A stretch of DNA of 64,000 nt from Streptomyces sp. R41 (GCF_041053055.1 NZ_CP163443.1:5687001-5751000); one strand, 5' to 3'. Positions 17,086 to 26,552 are shown, counted from the first letter of the stretch. Made by a program: numbers and translations. Notes: generated by a model not told the origin, from the letters alone.

Positions 17086-19044
17086 TCAGTCCTCGCTCGG
17101 CGCCGCCGGCAGCTTCGCCTGGATCAGATCCATCACCGTGGAGTCCGTGAGCGTGGTGACGTCACCGAGCTCCCGATTCTCAGCGACGTCCCGCAACAGC
17201 CGCCGCATGATCTTCCCGGACCGGGTCTTCGGCAGCTCCGCCACCGGCAGCACCCGCTTCGGCTTGGCGATCGGCCCGAGCGTGGCCCCCACGTGATTGC
17301 GCAGCTCGGCCACCAGCCCGTCATCCTCGGCGGAAGCCGACCCCCGCAGGATCACGAACGCCACGATCGCCTGCCCGGTCGTCTCGTCGGCCGCGCCCAC
17401 AACCGCCGCCTCGGCGACCGAAGGATGCGAGACGAGCGCCGACTCGACCTCGGTCGTCGAGATGTTGTGCCCGGAGACCAGCATCACGTCATCCACGCGC
17501 CCGAGGAGCCAGATGTCCCCGTCCTCGTCCTTCTTGGCACCGTCCCCGGCGAAGTACTTCCCCTCGAACCGCGACCAGTACGTGTCGATGAACCGCTGGT
17601 CGTCCCCCCAAATGGTCCGCAGCATCGAAGGCCACGGCTCGGTGAGCACCAGATACCCGCCACCACCATTCGGCACTTCCCGAGCCTCGTCGTCGACGAC
17701 CGTCGCCGAGATCCCGGGCAGCGGCCGCTGCGCGGACCCCGGCTTCGTCTCGGTGACCCCCGGCAGCGGCGAGATCATCATCGCGCCGGTCTCGGTCTGC
17801 CACCAGGTGTCCACGATCGGCGTACGGTCGCCGCCGATGTGCTTGCGGTACCAGATCCACGCCTCGGGGTTGATCGGCTCGCCGACCGACCCGAGCACCC
17901 GCAGCGACGACAGATCGAACTTCGCGGGGATGTCGTCGCCCCACTTCATGAACGTACGAATGGCCGTGGGCGCCGTGTACAGGATCGTCACCCCGTACTT
18001 CTGCACGATCTCCCAGAATCGCCCCTGGTGCGGCGTGTCCGGCGTGCCCTCGTACATCACCTGCGTCGCACCGTTCGAAAGCGGCCCGTACGTGATGTAC
18101 GAGTGCCCGGTGACCCAGCCGATGTCGGCGGTGCACCAGTACACGTCGGTCTCCGGCTTGAGGTCGAAGACGGCGTGATGGGTGTACGAGGCCTGCGTGA
18201 GGTAGCCGCCCGAGGTGTGCAGGATGCCCTTCGGCTTCCCCGTCGTCCCGGAGGTGTAGAGGATGAACAGCGGCTGCTCGGCGTCGAACGCCTCCGGCGT
18301 GTGCTGGGCGGACTGCCGCTCGACGATCTCGTGCCACCACACGTCGCGGCCCTCGGTCCAGGCGACCTCCTGCCCCGTACGCCGTACGACGAGGACGTGC
18401 TCGACCTGATCCACCCGGTCGATGGCGTCGTCGACGGCCGGCTTGAGCGCGGACGGCTTGCCGCGCCGGTAACCGCCGTCGGAGGTGATGACCAGCTTGG
18501 CGTCGGCGTCCTGGATACGCGTGGCGATCGCGTCCGCGGAGAACCCTCCGAAGACCACCGAGTGCGCGGCACCGATCCGCGCACAGGCCAGCATGGCGAC
18601 GACGGCCTCGGGAATCATCGGCAGATAGACGGCGACCCGGTCGCCCTTCCCAACCCCCAGCTCGATCAGGGCGTTGGCGGCTTTGGACACCTCGTCCTTG
18701 AGCTCGGCGTAGGTGACGGCCCGGCTGTCGCCCGGCTCGCCCTCGAAGTGGATGGCGACGCGGTCACCGTTTCCGGCCTCGACATGGCGGTCCACGCAGT
18801 TGTACGCGACATTCAGCTTCCCGTCGGCGAACCACTTCGCGAACGGCGGGTTCGACCAGTCCAGCGTCTCGGTCGGCTCGGTGGCCCAGGTCAGCCGGCG
18901 GGCCTGCTCGGCCCAGAAGCCGAGCCTGTCAGCCTTGGCCTGCTCATACGCCTCCGCGGTGACGTTGGCGTTCGCGGCCAGGTCGGCGGGCGGCGCGAAC
19001 CTGCGCTCTTCCTTCAGCAGGTTGGCCAGGCTTTCGTTGCTCAC
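17086..19044 (-). CDS. acsA: Acetyl-CoA synthetase
   Basis: Makes acetyl-CoA from acetate, ATP and CoA through acetyl-AMP. The 652 residues match the family length. The AMP-binding P-loop [15 protein letters not shown] is near 263, and the adenylation-domain GEPINPEAW and [10 protein letters not shown] segments follow. The C-terminal [12 protein letters not shown] near 610 holds the Lys that is reversibly acetylated in this family. GTG 19044 has GGGAGA 6 nt upstream; the ATG at 19086 gives an unlikely extension. It is monocistronic, with its own terminator and a DasR-like site upstream at 19130. Confidence 0.96.
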   Translation of the reverse strand: MSNESLANLLKEERRFAPPADLAANANVTAEAYEQAKADRLGFWAEQARRLTWATEPTETLDWSNPPFAKWFADGKLNVAYNCVDRHVEAGNGDRVAIHFEGEPGDSRAVTYAELKDEVSKAANALIELGVGKGDRVAVYLPMIPEAVVAMLACARIGAAHSVVFGGFSADAIATRIQDADAKLVITSDGGYRRGKPSALKPAVDDAIDRVDQVEHVLVVRRTGQEVAWTEGRDVWWHEIVERQSAQHTPEAFDAEQPLFILYTSGTTGKPKGILHTSGGYLTQASYTHHAVFDLKPETDVYWCTADIGWVTGHSYITYGPLSNGATQVMYEGTPDTPHQGRFWEIVQKYGVTILYTAPTAIRTFMKWGDDIPAKFDLSSLRVLGSVGEPINPEAWIWYRKHIGGDRTPIVDTWWQTETGAMMISPLPGVTETKPGSAQRPLPGISATVVDDEAREVPNGGGGYLVLTEPWPSMLRTIWGDDQRFIDTYWSRFEGKYFAGDGAKKDEDGDIWLLGRVDDVMLVSGHNISTTEVESALVSHPSVAEAAVVGAADETTGQAIVAFVILRGSASAEDDGLVAELRNHVGATLGPIAKPKRVLPVAELPKTRSGKIMRRLLRDVAENRELGDVTTLTDSTVMDLIQAKLPAAPSED

Positions 19045-19352
19045 GACATCTCCCTTTCCCAGGGTGTCCGTTGTGTCCCAGGCCACAGCTCATCAGACCG
19101 GGGGGCCCGGTGACAAGGGCCGACCCGAAATTGGTTTAGACCTATTGATGTGCGGTGGCACCCCTCAGGGGCACGTACCGTCCGGCCGTCGGGTTCACTC
19201 GGTGCTCTGCGCCCCCCAAACGCGCCCCAACCCATCCTTGCAAGGGCGGAAACACGGAACCCCTCCATCCGCCGAACGGTCGTCCGCCCGTGCGCCGGTG
19301 ACCGATCCATGGTGCGCGACCCCGCCGACTGGGGCCGCGCACCACGCCCAGG
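19045..19352. promoter_or_regulatory. acsA upstream region
   Basis: 308 bp between acsA and the 3' end of the SulP fusion, both on the minus strand. It contains the dre-like site, and otherwise I see no gene or strong hairpin. Confidence 0.4.
19130..19145. promoter_or_regulatory. DasR-like (dre) site upstream of acsA
   Basis: ATTGGTTTAGACCTAT agrees with the DasR consensus ACTGGTCTAGACCACT at 12 of 16 positions and keeps the GGT-T-AGACC core. It lies 86 bp upstream of the acsA GTG. Other GntR regulators bind similar sites. Confidence 0.35.
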
Positions 19353-21713
19353 TCACGCGGGACGGCGCAGATCCTCCGTCGCCCCCACGTGATCGAACAG
19401 CTCGCCCCCGTCGCCGTCGGCCAGCAGATACGCCTGAGCCTCTCCGACGTGGAAGTACATGCCGTGCAGCTCGAGCACACCCTCCCGCAGGGCCCGCGCC
19501 ACGGACTCATGCGCCCGCAGATGCTCCAACTGCTGCACCACATTGGTCAGACAGAGCTGCTCCACAGCGTCGGCCGGTGCCCGCCGGGCAAGCCGCGCCC
19601 GCGGCCGGTCCTTGGCGGCCATGCGCTCCAGGCTCGGCGCCCCGTGCCGCAGCCACCGCTTGAGCGGCGTGATCGCCCCATCGGGCTCCGACGTCATCAG
19701 AGCCTGCATCGCCCCGCACCCGGAGTGCCCGCACACCGTGATGGACCGCACCTTCAGCACGTCCACCGCGTACTCGATCGCCGCGGCCACTGAGTCGTCC
19801 CCGCTCTCCTCCCCGGGCAACGGCACGAGGTTGCCCACATTCCGTACGACGAAGAGGTCACCCGGACCACTGGAGGTGATCATCGACGTGACGAGCCGCG
19901 AGTCGGCACAGGTCAGGAACAACTGGGACGGCCGCTGCCCCTCCCGCGCCAGCCGCGCCAGCTCACCCCGCACCAGGGGCGCGGTGTTGCGCTGGAACGC
20001 GCTGATGCCGCGCGCCAGTTGATGCCCACTCTGCCCATCGGTCCCGACCGACCCGCCCGGATGGCCACCGGGAGGTACGGGCTGCGCGCCCGCGGAGGTC
20101 TCGCATTGGTGGTTGCGCCAGGGCGTCCAGGGCCGGCACCGGCAGTGGGCGGAGCTCGCGGGCTCGGCGATCCGGGTCCCGGCCCGCCCGGTGAGCTCGA
20201 CCGCGCCGCCTCCCGCGAAGTGCGCGCTCTGCCAGTCCTGCAGTGACTCGTACGCCGCGTGGTCCATGAACGACCCGTCCAACTCCACGACGACATCGGC
20301 CCCTTGGGGTACCAGATGCAGAGCACGGCTGAGCCGTGGCACCGCGAGGAACGTCAACTGCCCTCGTACATGTACGTAATGGACTCCCCCCTTCTCTTCG
20401 TGCGTGATACGGGTGCGGGCGAGGCGGTGCAGGGCGACGCCGACGGCCACGCAGACCCCCAGCGCCACGCCCTCGAGAACTCCGAGGCATACGACGCCGA
20501 GCGTGGTGACGGCATACACCAGAACTTCGCGGTGGCGGGTGACCGTGCGGATGTGGTGCAGGGACACCATCTGGATGCCGACGGCCATCACCAGGGCGGC
20601 GAGCGATGCGAGGGGGATCAGATCCAGGATCGGAGCCATCAGCAGCGCGGCAACTATGACGAAAACGCCGTGCACCATCGTGGAGTTCCGGCTCACGGCA
20701 CCGGCTTGCACATTCGCGGAACTTCTTACGGCGACCCCGGCGACCGGCAGTCCGCCGAGCGCGCCGGAGACGATATTGGCGGCGCCCTGCCCGAGCAGCT
20801 CCCGGTCGAGGTCGGAGCGGTTCACCCGGGACTGCAGCTCGGGCCGGCCGGCCACCATCTTGTCCACCGCGACGGCGCCGAGCAGCGACTGCACACTGCA
20901 CACCAGCGTCACGGTGAGGACGGCGGCTGCGATTCCGAGCACCGGCCCTTCGGGCAGCCCGGCCAGCGCATGGCTGCTCCAGGACGGCAGGTCGACCTTG
21001 GGCAGGCTCAGCCCGGCGAGCGAGGCGGTCGTGGTGGCTCCGGCGACGGCGATGAGCGCGGCGGGGGCCTTGCGCAATACGTGCCCGACCCGCCCGGGAA
21101 TCCGCGGCCAGGCGAGCAGGAGCGCCAGCGTCAGCGCGCTCATCGACACCGCGGCGGGGTGGACGTGCACCAACTGGTTCGGCAGCGCACGGAGGTTGTC
21201 GAGGACGGAACTCTGCGGGGTGCCGCCCAGCACGATGTGCAGCTGGGCGACGGCGATGGTCACGCCGATGCCGGCGAGCATGCCGTGCACGACCGCGGGG
21301 CTGACGGCGAGGGCCGTGCGGGCCACGTGCAAGCAGCCCAGACCCAGTTGGGCGATTCCGGCGAGGACGGTGATGGCGCAGGTCGCACGCCATCCGTAGT
21401 GGTGGATGAGCTCGGCGGTGACGACGGTGAGCCCGGCGGCGGGCCCGCTCACCTGGAACGGTGAGCCGCCGAGCCGTCCGGCGACGAGTCCGCCCACGGC
21501 GGCGGCGACGAGGCCGGCCTGGAGCGGCGCGCCGGTGGCGAGGGCGATGCCGAGGGACAGAGGCAGGGCGATCAGGAAGACCGCGATCGAAGCCGACAGA
21601 TCGGCGCCCGCGATACGGAATCGGCGGGGCGGCGTCGGCGGGGGGCTGTGGGGCTGGTGGATGGGCTTCGGCCGAGTCGAGTCGGCGGCGCGGGTGGGGA
21701 CGCAGGCGGACAT
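19353..21713 (-). CDS. SulP anion transporter fused to STAS and beta-carbonic anhydrase
   Basis: A 786-residue fusion predicted to move bicarbonate or sulfate across the membrane and interconvert CO2 and bicarbonate at the inner face. SulP membrane domain about 35-430 (SGPAAGLTVVTAE near the start), STAS domain about 445-545 (VVVELDGSFMDHAAYESL), then beta-carbonic anhydrase about 580-770 with zinc ligands in TCADSRL (Cys and Asp near 606) and CGHSGCG (His and Cys near 662). Residues 545-580 are a linker. ATG 21713 has GGAGGAG 8 nt upstream. It is separate from acsA (308 bp gap). Confidence 0.92.
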   Translation of the reverse strand: MSACVPTRAADSTRPKPIHQPHSPPPTPPRRFRIAGADLSASIAVFLIALPLSLGIALATGAPLQAGLVAAAVGGLVAGRLGGSPFQVSGPAAGLTVVTAELIHHYGWRATCAITVLAGIAQLGLGCLHVARTALAVSPAVVHGMLAGIGVTIAVAQLHIVLGGTPQSSVLDNLRALPNQLVHVHPAAVSMSALTLALLLAWPRIPGRVGHVLRKAPAALIAVAGATTTASLAGLSLPKVDLPSWSSHALAGLPEGPVLGIAAAVLTVTLVCSVQSLLGAVAVDKMVAGRPELQSRVNRSDLDRELLGQGAANIVSGALGGLPVAGVAVRSSANVQAGAVSRNSTMVHGVFVIVAALLMAPILDLIPLASLAALVMAVGIQMVSLHHIRTVTRHREVLVYAVTTLGVVCLGVLEGVALGVCVAVGVALHRLARTRITHEEKGGVHYVHVRGQLTFLAVPRLSRALHLVPQGADVVVELDGSFMDHAAYESLQDWQSAHFAGGGAVELTGRAGTRIAEPASSAHCRCRPWTPWRNHQCETSAGAQPVPPGGHPGGSVGTDGQSGHQLARGISAFQRNTAPLVRGELARLAREGQRPSQLFLTCADSRLVTSMITSSGPGDLFVVRNVGNLVPLPGEESGDDSVAAAIEYAVDVLKVRSITVCGHSGCGAMQALMTSEPDGAITPLKRWLRHGAPSLERMAAKDRPRARLARRAPADAVEQLCLTNVVQQLEHLRAHESVARALREGVLELHGMYFHVGEAQAYLLADGDGGELFDHVGATEDLRRPA

Positions 21714-22051
21714 GGTTCCCGTCTCCTCCGGGGCAGCGCGGTCGCGGAACAGGTGGTCCCCCGTCCAGGACGGCGGGGGGCGGATCGCGGCCGTGGGTCA
21801 CGGCGTGCAGCGGCGGGATTTTCAACACTCAGTAAACGGATCGTAATGCAGAGTAAAGGCATCGTGCGAAATTTCGGATCAAATGGGGCAGTAAATCACT
21901 CTCCAGGGTGAACCGAGCGTTTTATCGGCTTGTCGTATTTATTCCTCCTCGGTCCCGTGCGACGTTGGCCGCGCTGTCGGCAAATCACTGCACATCAGCA
22001 CAGAACGCCCTAATCAGCGTTGCCCGACCGAAGGAAGAAGGAGGGCGGAAG
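21714..22051. promoter_or_regulatory. AT-rich divergent promoter region
   Basis: 338 bp between the SulP fusion and the lipoprotein gene. The stretch 21830-21990 is clearly AT-richer than the surroundings and holds a repeated AAATCACT word (about 21892 and 21980). It presumably contains both promoters. No small gene is supported. Confidence 0.4.
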
Positions 22052-23323
22052 ATGGCCGCCACCCAGAGGATCGCCGCGGGCGCAGCGCTCGCTGCGGCCT
22101 GCGCCACGGCGCTCGCCGGTTGCTCGAGCGATACGACCGGTTCCAAGGAAGGCGCGCACGGCGCGAAGGAGGCGGCCGGGGCCCCAGCGCCCAAGAGTGC
22201 GGTCCGCCTGATCGGTGACGGCTCCACCGCGTTCACCGGTGCGCAGCCGCATCTGCCCAGGCCCGTACGGCTGAAGCCCGGTCAGAAGCCCCCGCAGTTC
22301 GTGGTCTTCTCCTGGGACGGCGCCGGCGAGGACAGCCAGAAGCTCTTCTCGCACTTCCGGAAGATCGCCAAGGCCAACAAGGCGACGATGACGTACTTCC
22401 TGAGCGGCGTGTACCTGCTGCCGGAGGACAAGCGCGACCTGTACAGACCGCCGCAGCACTCACCCGGAAGCTCCGAGATCGGCTTCAACGACGAGCAGGG
22501 CATCACGGACACCGTGAAGCAGCTGCGCGGCGCGTGGCTGGAGGGAAATGAGATCGGCACGCACTTCAACGGCCACTTCTGCGGCAGCGGAGGCGGGGTC
22601 GGCGAGTGGTCGGTCGCGGACTGGAAGAGCGAGATCGCCCAGGCGAGGTCGTTCGTGAAGTCCTGGAAGACCAACACGGGCATGAAGAAGGCGTCTCCGC
22701 TGCCCTTCGACTACGACAAGGAGCTCATCGGCGCCCGCACGCCGTGCCTGGAGGGCCAGAAGAACTTCATGAAGGCGGCCCGCCAGCTGGGCTTCCGCTA
22801 CGACACCAGTGGTGTCAACAACCAGGTCTGGCCCAAGAAGAAGCAGGGCCTGTGGGACCTGTCGATGCAGCTCGTGCCCTTCCCCGGGCACTCCTACGAA
22901 CAGCTCACCATGGACTACAACTTCATGGTCAACCAGTCGGGCACCAAGACCCAGGGGGACCCGGACAAGCAGGAGTACTGGGGCGACCAGATGCGTGACG
23001 GCCTGCTCAAAGGCTTCGACCGCGCCTACAACGGCAACCGCGCGCCGCTGATCATCGGCAACCACTTCGAGTCCTGGAACGGCGGCAATTACATGCGTGC
23101 CGTCGACGAGGTCGTCGAGAGTGTCTGTACCAAGCCAGAGGTGCGCTGCGTCTCCTTCCGGCAACTCGCCGACTGGCTCGACGCCCAGGACCCGGCCACC
23201 CTCGACAGGCTCCGCGGCCTCAAGGTCGGCGAGGCCCCGAAGCAGGGCTGGGCGTCCTTCCTCTCGGGTCGCCCCGCCCCTGCCCCCAAGGGCGTCCCCG
23301 GGGCACCGGCGGTCAAGCCGTAG
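22052..23323 (+). CDS. Secreted lipoprotein, polysaccharide deacetylase-like
   Basis: A 423-residue lipoprotein: a lipobox LAGC at about residues 20-24 after an Ala-rich signal peptide, then a Lys/Ala-rich linker. The core has a NodB-like beginning (FVVFSWDGAGEDSQKLFSHF), the Asp of the first motif, and a later EIGTHFNGHFCG with candidate metal-binding His. This suggests a cell-wall or polysaccharide deacetylase fold, with activity unproven because the motifs are divergent. ATG 22052 follows AAGGAGGG; the open frame upstream to 21908 is not needed. It ends 54 bp from the convergent ATPase gene. Confidence 0.82.
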   Translation: MAATQRIAAGAALAAACATALAGCSSDTTGSKEGAHGAKEAAGAPAPKSAVRLIGDGSTAFTGAQPHLPRPVRLKPGQKPPQFVVFSWDGAGEDSQKLFSHFRKIAKANKATMTYFLSGVYLLPEDKRDLYRPPQHSPGSSEIGFNDEQGITDTVKQLRGAWLEGNEIGTHFNGHFCGSGGGVGEWSVADWKSEIAQARSFVKSWKTNTGMKKASPLPFDYDKELIGARTPCLEGQKNFMKAARQLGFRYDTSGVNNQVWPKKKQGLWDLSMQLVPFPGHSYEQLTMDYNFMVNQSGTKTQGDPDKQEYWGDQMRDGLLKGFDRAYNGNRAPLIIGNHFESWNGGNYMRAVDEVVESVCTKPEVRCVSFRQLADWLDAQDPATLDRLRGLKVGEAPKQGWASFLSGRPAPAPKGVPGAPAVKP

Positions 23324-23377
23324 CGGCGGCCCGAGGCCTCCGGCTCGAGCCGCAGCGGTCCCCCGTGGGCCGGCGGC

Positions 23378-24358
23378 TCAAGCCGTGGCCACCAGGCCCT
23401 CGCCGAGTACGAATCCGGGGTCGACCTGCGCCGCCAGGTCCGCCCCGGCTTTCGCGTTGCCCCAACTGCTGGCGTTCTTCAAGTGGAAGTGCACCATCTG
23501 GCGCGTGTAACGCTCCCAGTCGCGCAGTTCGTACGTGGCGTCTGCTGCGGTCTGCAAGGCGCGCAGGGAGCGGCGGTTGGCCTCCTCCAGGCGCTCGAAT
23601 CTGGGCGGGCGGCCTTTCTCCATGGCGCGCACCCAGTTCGAGTGCCCGACGGTGACCAGGAGGTCGTCACCGACTTCGGTGCGGAGGAAGTCGATGTCGT
23701 CCTGGCCCTGCACCTTGTTGCCGACGACCTTCAGGATGACGCCGAAGTCGCGGGCGTATTCCTTGTACTGGCGATAGACGGAGACCCCCTTCCGCGTCGG
23801 CTCGGCGACGAGGAACGTGATGTCGAAGCGTGTGAACAAGCCGGACGCGAAGGAGTCGGAGCCCGCCGTCATGTCGACGACGACGTACTCGCTCTGGCCG
23901 TCGACGAGATGGTTCAGGCAGAGCTCCACTGCACCGGTCTTGGAGTGGTAGCACGCCACTCCCAAATCGGCCTCGGTGAACGGGCCGGTGACCATCAAAC
24001 GGACGGCGCCGCCGTCGAGTTCCAGCGAACGCGCGCAGGCGTCGTACACCGGATTGTTCTCGCGCACCCGCAGCAGCCGTGATCCCTCGCCGGGCGGGGT
24101 CGTCTTGATCATCGTCTCGACGGACGCGATGCGCGGGTTGGAGCCGCGCAGGTAGTCCTTGATCAGTGGCAGCCGCTCGCCCATCGCGGGCAGCGCGGCG
24201 GCATCCGTCTCGTCGAGGCCGAGCGCGGCACCCAGGTGCTGGTTGATGTCGGCGTCCACCGCGACGACCGGCGATCCGCAGGACGCGAGGTGGCGGACGA
24301 AGAGCGAGGACAGGGTGGTCTTGCCGCTGCCGCCCTTCCCTACGAAAGCAATTTTCAT
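23378..24358 (-). CDS. CooC/MinD-like P-loop ATPase
   Basis: A 326-residue SIMIBI ATPase. The N-terminus has a deviant Walker A, FVGKGGSGKTTLSSLF (about 4-20), then VVAVDADINQHLGAALG. The later FLVAEPTRKGVSVYRQY is typical of CooC-type nickel or maturation ATPases and plasmid-partition relatives. The target is unknown, since no CO dehydrogenase or hydrogenase is nearby. ATG 24358 is preceded by TACGCT 8 nt upstream and no ribosome-binding site; GTG 24364 is an alternative. It is divergent from the Fic-like gene across about 100 bp. Confidence 0.85.
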   Translation of the reverse strand: MKIAFVGKGGSGKTTLSSLFVRHLASCGSPVVAVDADINQHLGAALGLDETDAAALPAMGERLPLIKDYLRGSNPRIASVETMIKTTPPGEGSRLLRVRENNPVYDACARSLELDGGAVRLMVTGPFTEADLGVACYHSKTGAVELCLNHLVDGQSEYVVVDMTAGSDSFASGLFTRFDITFLVAEPTRKGVSVYRQYKEYARDFGVILKVVGNKVQGQDDIDFLRTEVGDDLLVTVGHSNWVRAMEKGRPPRFERLEEANRRSLRALQTAADATYELRDWERYTRQMVHFHLKNASSWGNAKAGADLAAQVDPGFVLGEGLVATA

Positions 24359-24450
24359 GTTCACAAAGCGTAGTGGGATGATTGCCCAGGGTGCCTGCTG
24401 TGCGTGAAGAAGACCACTCCTTCGTGGGGCAGGCCGCCGGGGTGCGTAAT

Positions 24451-24470
24451 GTCGTACTCATGAGTACGAC
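24451..24470. promoter_or_regulatory. Perfect 20 bp palindrome over a start codon
   Basis: GTCGTACTCA followed by its exact reverse complement. The ATG of the Fic-like gene (24460-24462) is the centre and a -10-like TAATGT overlaps the left edge (24447-24452). This is an excellent operator position. Confidence 0.6.
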
Positions 24471-25284
24471 AGGCGCGACCGCCGATCCGCTCGCGGCCCT
24501 GGGTTCGCTTCCCGGAGTGGCCGAATCCGTGGAGTCCGTCCGCAAGGCCGTGGACCGGGTCTACGGCCACCGGATCATGCGGCGCCGCAGCAACGAGATC
24601 ACGTCCGAAGCGGCGCTGCGCGGCGCACGCGGTTCAGCGGCGCTGGCCGGTGCCGACTGGGCCCTCGAAGAGGTGCGCCGCCGCACCGACTTCAGCGCGG
24701 AGGACGAGGCCCGGACGGTCGGCGCGGCCCTCAGGCTGACCGCCGAGGCGGGCCAACTCCTTTCCATCTGGCGGCAGTCGCCCCTTCGGGTGCTGGCCCG
24801 GCTGCATCTGGTGGCGGCAGCGGACAAGGGCGACGAGGTCGGCCGGCCGCGGCAGAACGGCGAACCGGTCGACGAGCCCCTCGTCGAGCTGCCGCTGCCG
24901 GACGCGCATGAGGTGGCCGGGCGTCTCGAAGGACTCTCGCAGCTGATCATCGCGGGAGGTTCCGCCCCCGCGCTGGTGACTGCGGCCGTCGTTCACGGCG
25001 AACTGCTCGCCCTGCGCCCCTTCACCTCCCACAACGGCCTTGTCGCGCGCGCGGCCGAACGCATCGTCCTGGTCGGCAGCGGCCTCGACCCGAAGTCGAT
25101 CTGTCCGGCAGAGGTCGGTCACGCCGAACTCGGCCGCGCGGCCTATGTGGCTGCCCTGGACGGCTACGCCTCCGGCACCCCGGAGGGCATGGCGGCCTGG
25201 ATCGCCCACTGCGGCAAGGCGGTTGAGCTGGGCGTGAGGGAGTCGACGGCGGTCTGCGAGGCGCTGCAGCGCGGGGCGGCGTGA
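24460..25284 (+). CDS. Fic-domain-like protein with degenerate catalytic motif
   Basis: A 274-residue helical protein whose C-terminal half follows the Fic fold (HGELLALRPFTSHNGLVARA). The canonical HPFx(D/E)GNGRxxR is altered to RPFTSHNGLVAR (about 184-195): the catalytic His is Arg, the acidic residue is Ser and the phosphate-binding Arg is Leu, so AMP transfer is unlikely. The N-terminus has a possible inhibitory-like helix region. The start at 24460 lies 7 nt after TAATGT with no ribosome-binding site, so it is probably leaderless. Streptomyces databases often call it an oxidoreductase, which the sequence does not support. Confidence 0.75.
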   Translation: MSTTGATADPLAALGSLPGVAESVESVRKAVDRVYGHRIMRRRSNEITSEAALRGARGSAALAGADWALEEVRRRTDFSAEDEARTVGAALRLTAEAGQLLSIWRQSPLRVLARLHLVAAADKGDEVGRPRQNGEPVDEPLVELPLPDAHEVAGRLEGLSQLIIAGGSAPALVTAAVVHGELLALRPFTSHNGLVARAAERIVLVGSGLDPKSICPAEVGHAELGRAAYVAALDGYASGTPEGMAAWIAHCGKAVELGVRESTAVCEALQRGAA

Positions 25285-25310
25285 GGAGCTCAAAAATCGC
25301 CCTCCACAAG

Positions 25311-25336
25311 AAAATCGCCCTCTACCAGGAGGGCGA
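25311..25336 (-). terminator. Rho-independent terminator, minus strand
   Basis: An 8 bp stem (25315-25322 with 25329-25336) followed on the minus strand by TTTT. A second GGGCGATTTTT word follows. It fits the end of a minus-strand transcript coming from the region of the candidate 6S-like RNA. Confidence 0.65.
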
Positions 25337-25377
25337 AAACTCTCTCTGAGAGGGGCGAAAACTCCCCGAACAGGGTT

Positions 25378-25405
25378 GCGGCGGTACGAGTTCTCGTACC
25401 GCCGC
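25378..25405 (-). terminator. Strong 13 bp hairpin
   Basis: A perfect 13 bp inverted repeat (25378-25390 with 25393-25405) with a 2 nt centre, the strongest palindrome in this gap. It may end or be part of the minus-strand RNA. Confidence 0.6.
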
Positions 25406-25603
25406 TGGCATGCTCACCGGGTTACCAAGCGTCCTCGATATTTGCCCATCAGGTCGGGAACTGTGGCCCGTGGCCTGGTGCGGCTGGCCCGTAATCGACG
25501 GGTCGACGTCGCGTGGGTGCTCGGCGTTCATGCTCGGTCCGTGGGGCCTTGGTTGCGTTTAAAGGTGATCCTCTCGGATGTCCTTGGTCTCGCGGGCCGT
25601 TAC
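25405..25603 (-). ncRNA. Candidate 6S-like RNA (scr3559 homologue)
   Basis: The gap between the Fic-like and HAD genes corresponds to where I remember the abundant 6S-like RNA scr3559 in S. coelicolor. A rod-like fold can be drawn: ACCAAG/CTTGGT (25424-25429 with 25583-25588) outside, GGCCC/GGGCC (25464-25468 with 25544-25548) inside, and two facing unpaired arms of 34 nt, like the 6S central bubble. A weak promoter (TACAAA at 25613-25608) and strong hairpins downstream favour the minus strand. Ends and strand are estimates. Confidence 0.45.
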
Positions 25604-25718
25604 CTTCTTTGTACTCCAGGTTCCGAGGAAGCGGAAGCCCTGACTGCACTTCTTTACTTTTAGGTTCAAACGGGTGTGAACCGGACGTGAATGTGCTGTC
25701 CGCACAACTGTGACGTGA

Positions 25719-26552
25719 TCACATCGCTGTCGCGCGCCGTCGACTGGCGTACCAGACGAGCCCCGCCGTGGCCGCCGCCGCGCCTATGGCGGCCGCCGCG
25801 ACGAGCGCCGGGCGGGGCGGTACGGACAATGTGGGTAGTCGCTGCTTGAGCCGGACCGGGCGGTGGAAGTCCAGAATCGGCCATGAGCGGGCGAGTGCCT
25901 CGCGGCGCAGCGCACGGTCCGGATTCACCGCATGCGGGTGGCCGACGGACTCCAGCATCGGCAGGTCCGTCGCCGAGTCGCTGTAGGCGTAGCAGCCCGC
26001 CAGGTCGTATCCCTCGGACGCGGCCAGCTCCTTGATCGCCTCGGCCTTCGTCGGCCCGTACGCGTAGTACTCCACCTCGCCGGTGAAGCAGCCGTCCTCG
26101 CCCACGATCATGCGGGTCGCCACCACCCGGTCCGCGCCGAGCAGTTCGCCGATGGGCTCGACCACTTCCGTTCCGGACGTGGACACGATCACGACGTCGC
26201 GCCCGGCCGTGTGGTGTTCCTCGATGAGGGACGCGGCCTCGTCGTAGATGATCGGGTCGATCAGGTCGTGCAGCGTCTCGGCGACGATCTCCTTGACCTG
26301 CTGGACGTTCCAGCCGCGGCACATCGCGGACAGGTACTTGCGCATCCGCTCCATCTGGTCGTGGTCGGCGCCGCCCGCCAGGAACACGAACTGGGCATAT
26401 GCGGTACGCAACGCGGCCCTGCGGTTGATCAGCCCGCCTTGGTAGAACGACTTGCTGAACGTGAGCGTGCTCGACTTCGCAATGACCGTCTTGTCCAGGT
26501 CAAAGAAGGCTGCTGTGCGAGGCAAGGAGTGGTTTTCCACGAGCCCGAGCAT
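25719..26552 (-). CDS. HAD-IB phosphatase with C-terminal membrane anchor
   Basis: A 277-residue HAD-superfamily subfamily IB hydrolase of the SerB-like kind. Motif I FFDLDKTVI (about 16-24), motif II VIVSTSGTE, motif III Lys in GPTKAEAI and motif IV SDSATDLPML are all present, so it should be an active phosphatase. The C-terminus (about 250-272) is a single hydrophobic segment followed by basic residues, so it is membrane-tethered. Orthologues in Streptomyces are labelled morphological-differentiation-associated. It is flanked on both sides by intergenic regions with RNA-like structure. Confidence 0.88.
   Translation of the reverse strand: MLGLVENHSLPRTAAFFDLDKTVIAKSSTLTFSKSFYQGGLINRRAALRTAYAQFVFLAGGADHDQMERMRKYLSAMCRGWNVQQVKEIVAETLHDLIDPIIYDEAASLIEEHHTAGRDVVIVSTSGTEVVEPIGELLGADRVVATRMIVGEDGCFTGEVEYYAYGPTKAEAIKELAASEGYDLAGCYAYSDSATDLPMLESVGHPHAVNPDRALRREALARSWPILDFHRPVRLKQRLPTLSVPPRPALVAAAAIGAAAATAGLVWYASRRRATAM

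Noticed and set aside
25376..25663. 95-residue open frame in the Fic/HAD gap
   Set aside because: No ribosome-binding site, poor codon pattern, and it overlaps strong hairpins and the probable 6S-like RNA.
25709..25723. TGTGA/TCACA palindrome at the HAD stop codon
   Set aside because: It has the wrong spacing for the Crp motif and overlaps a coding end, so it is probably chance.
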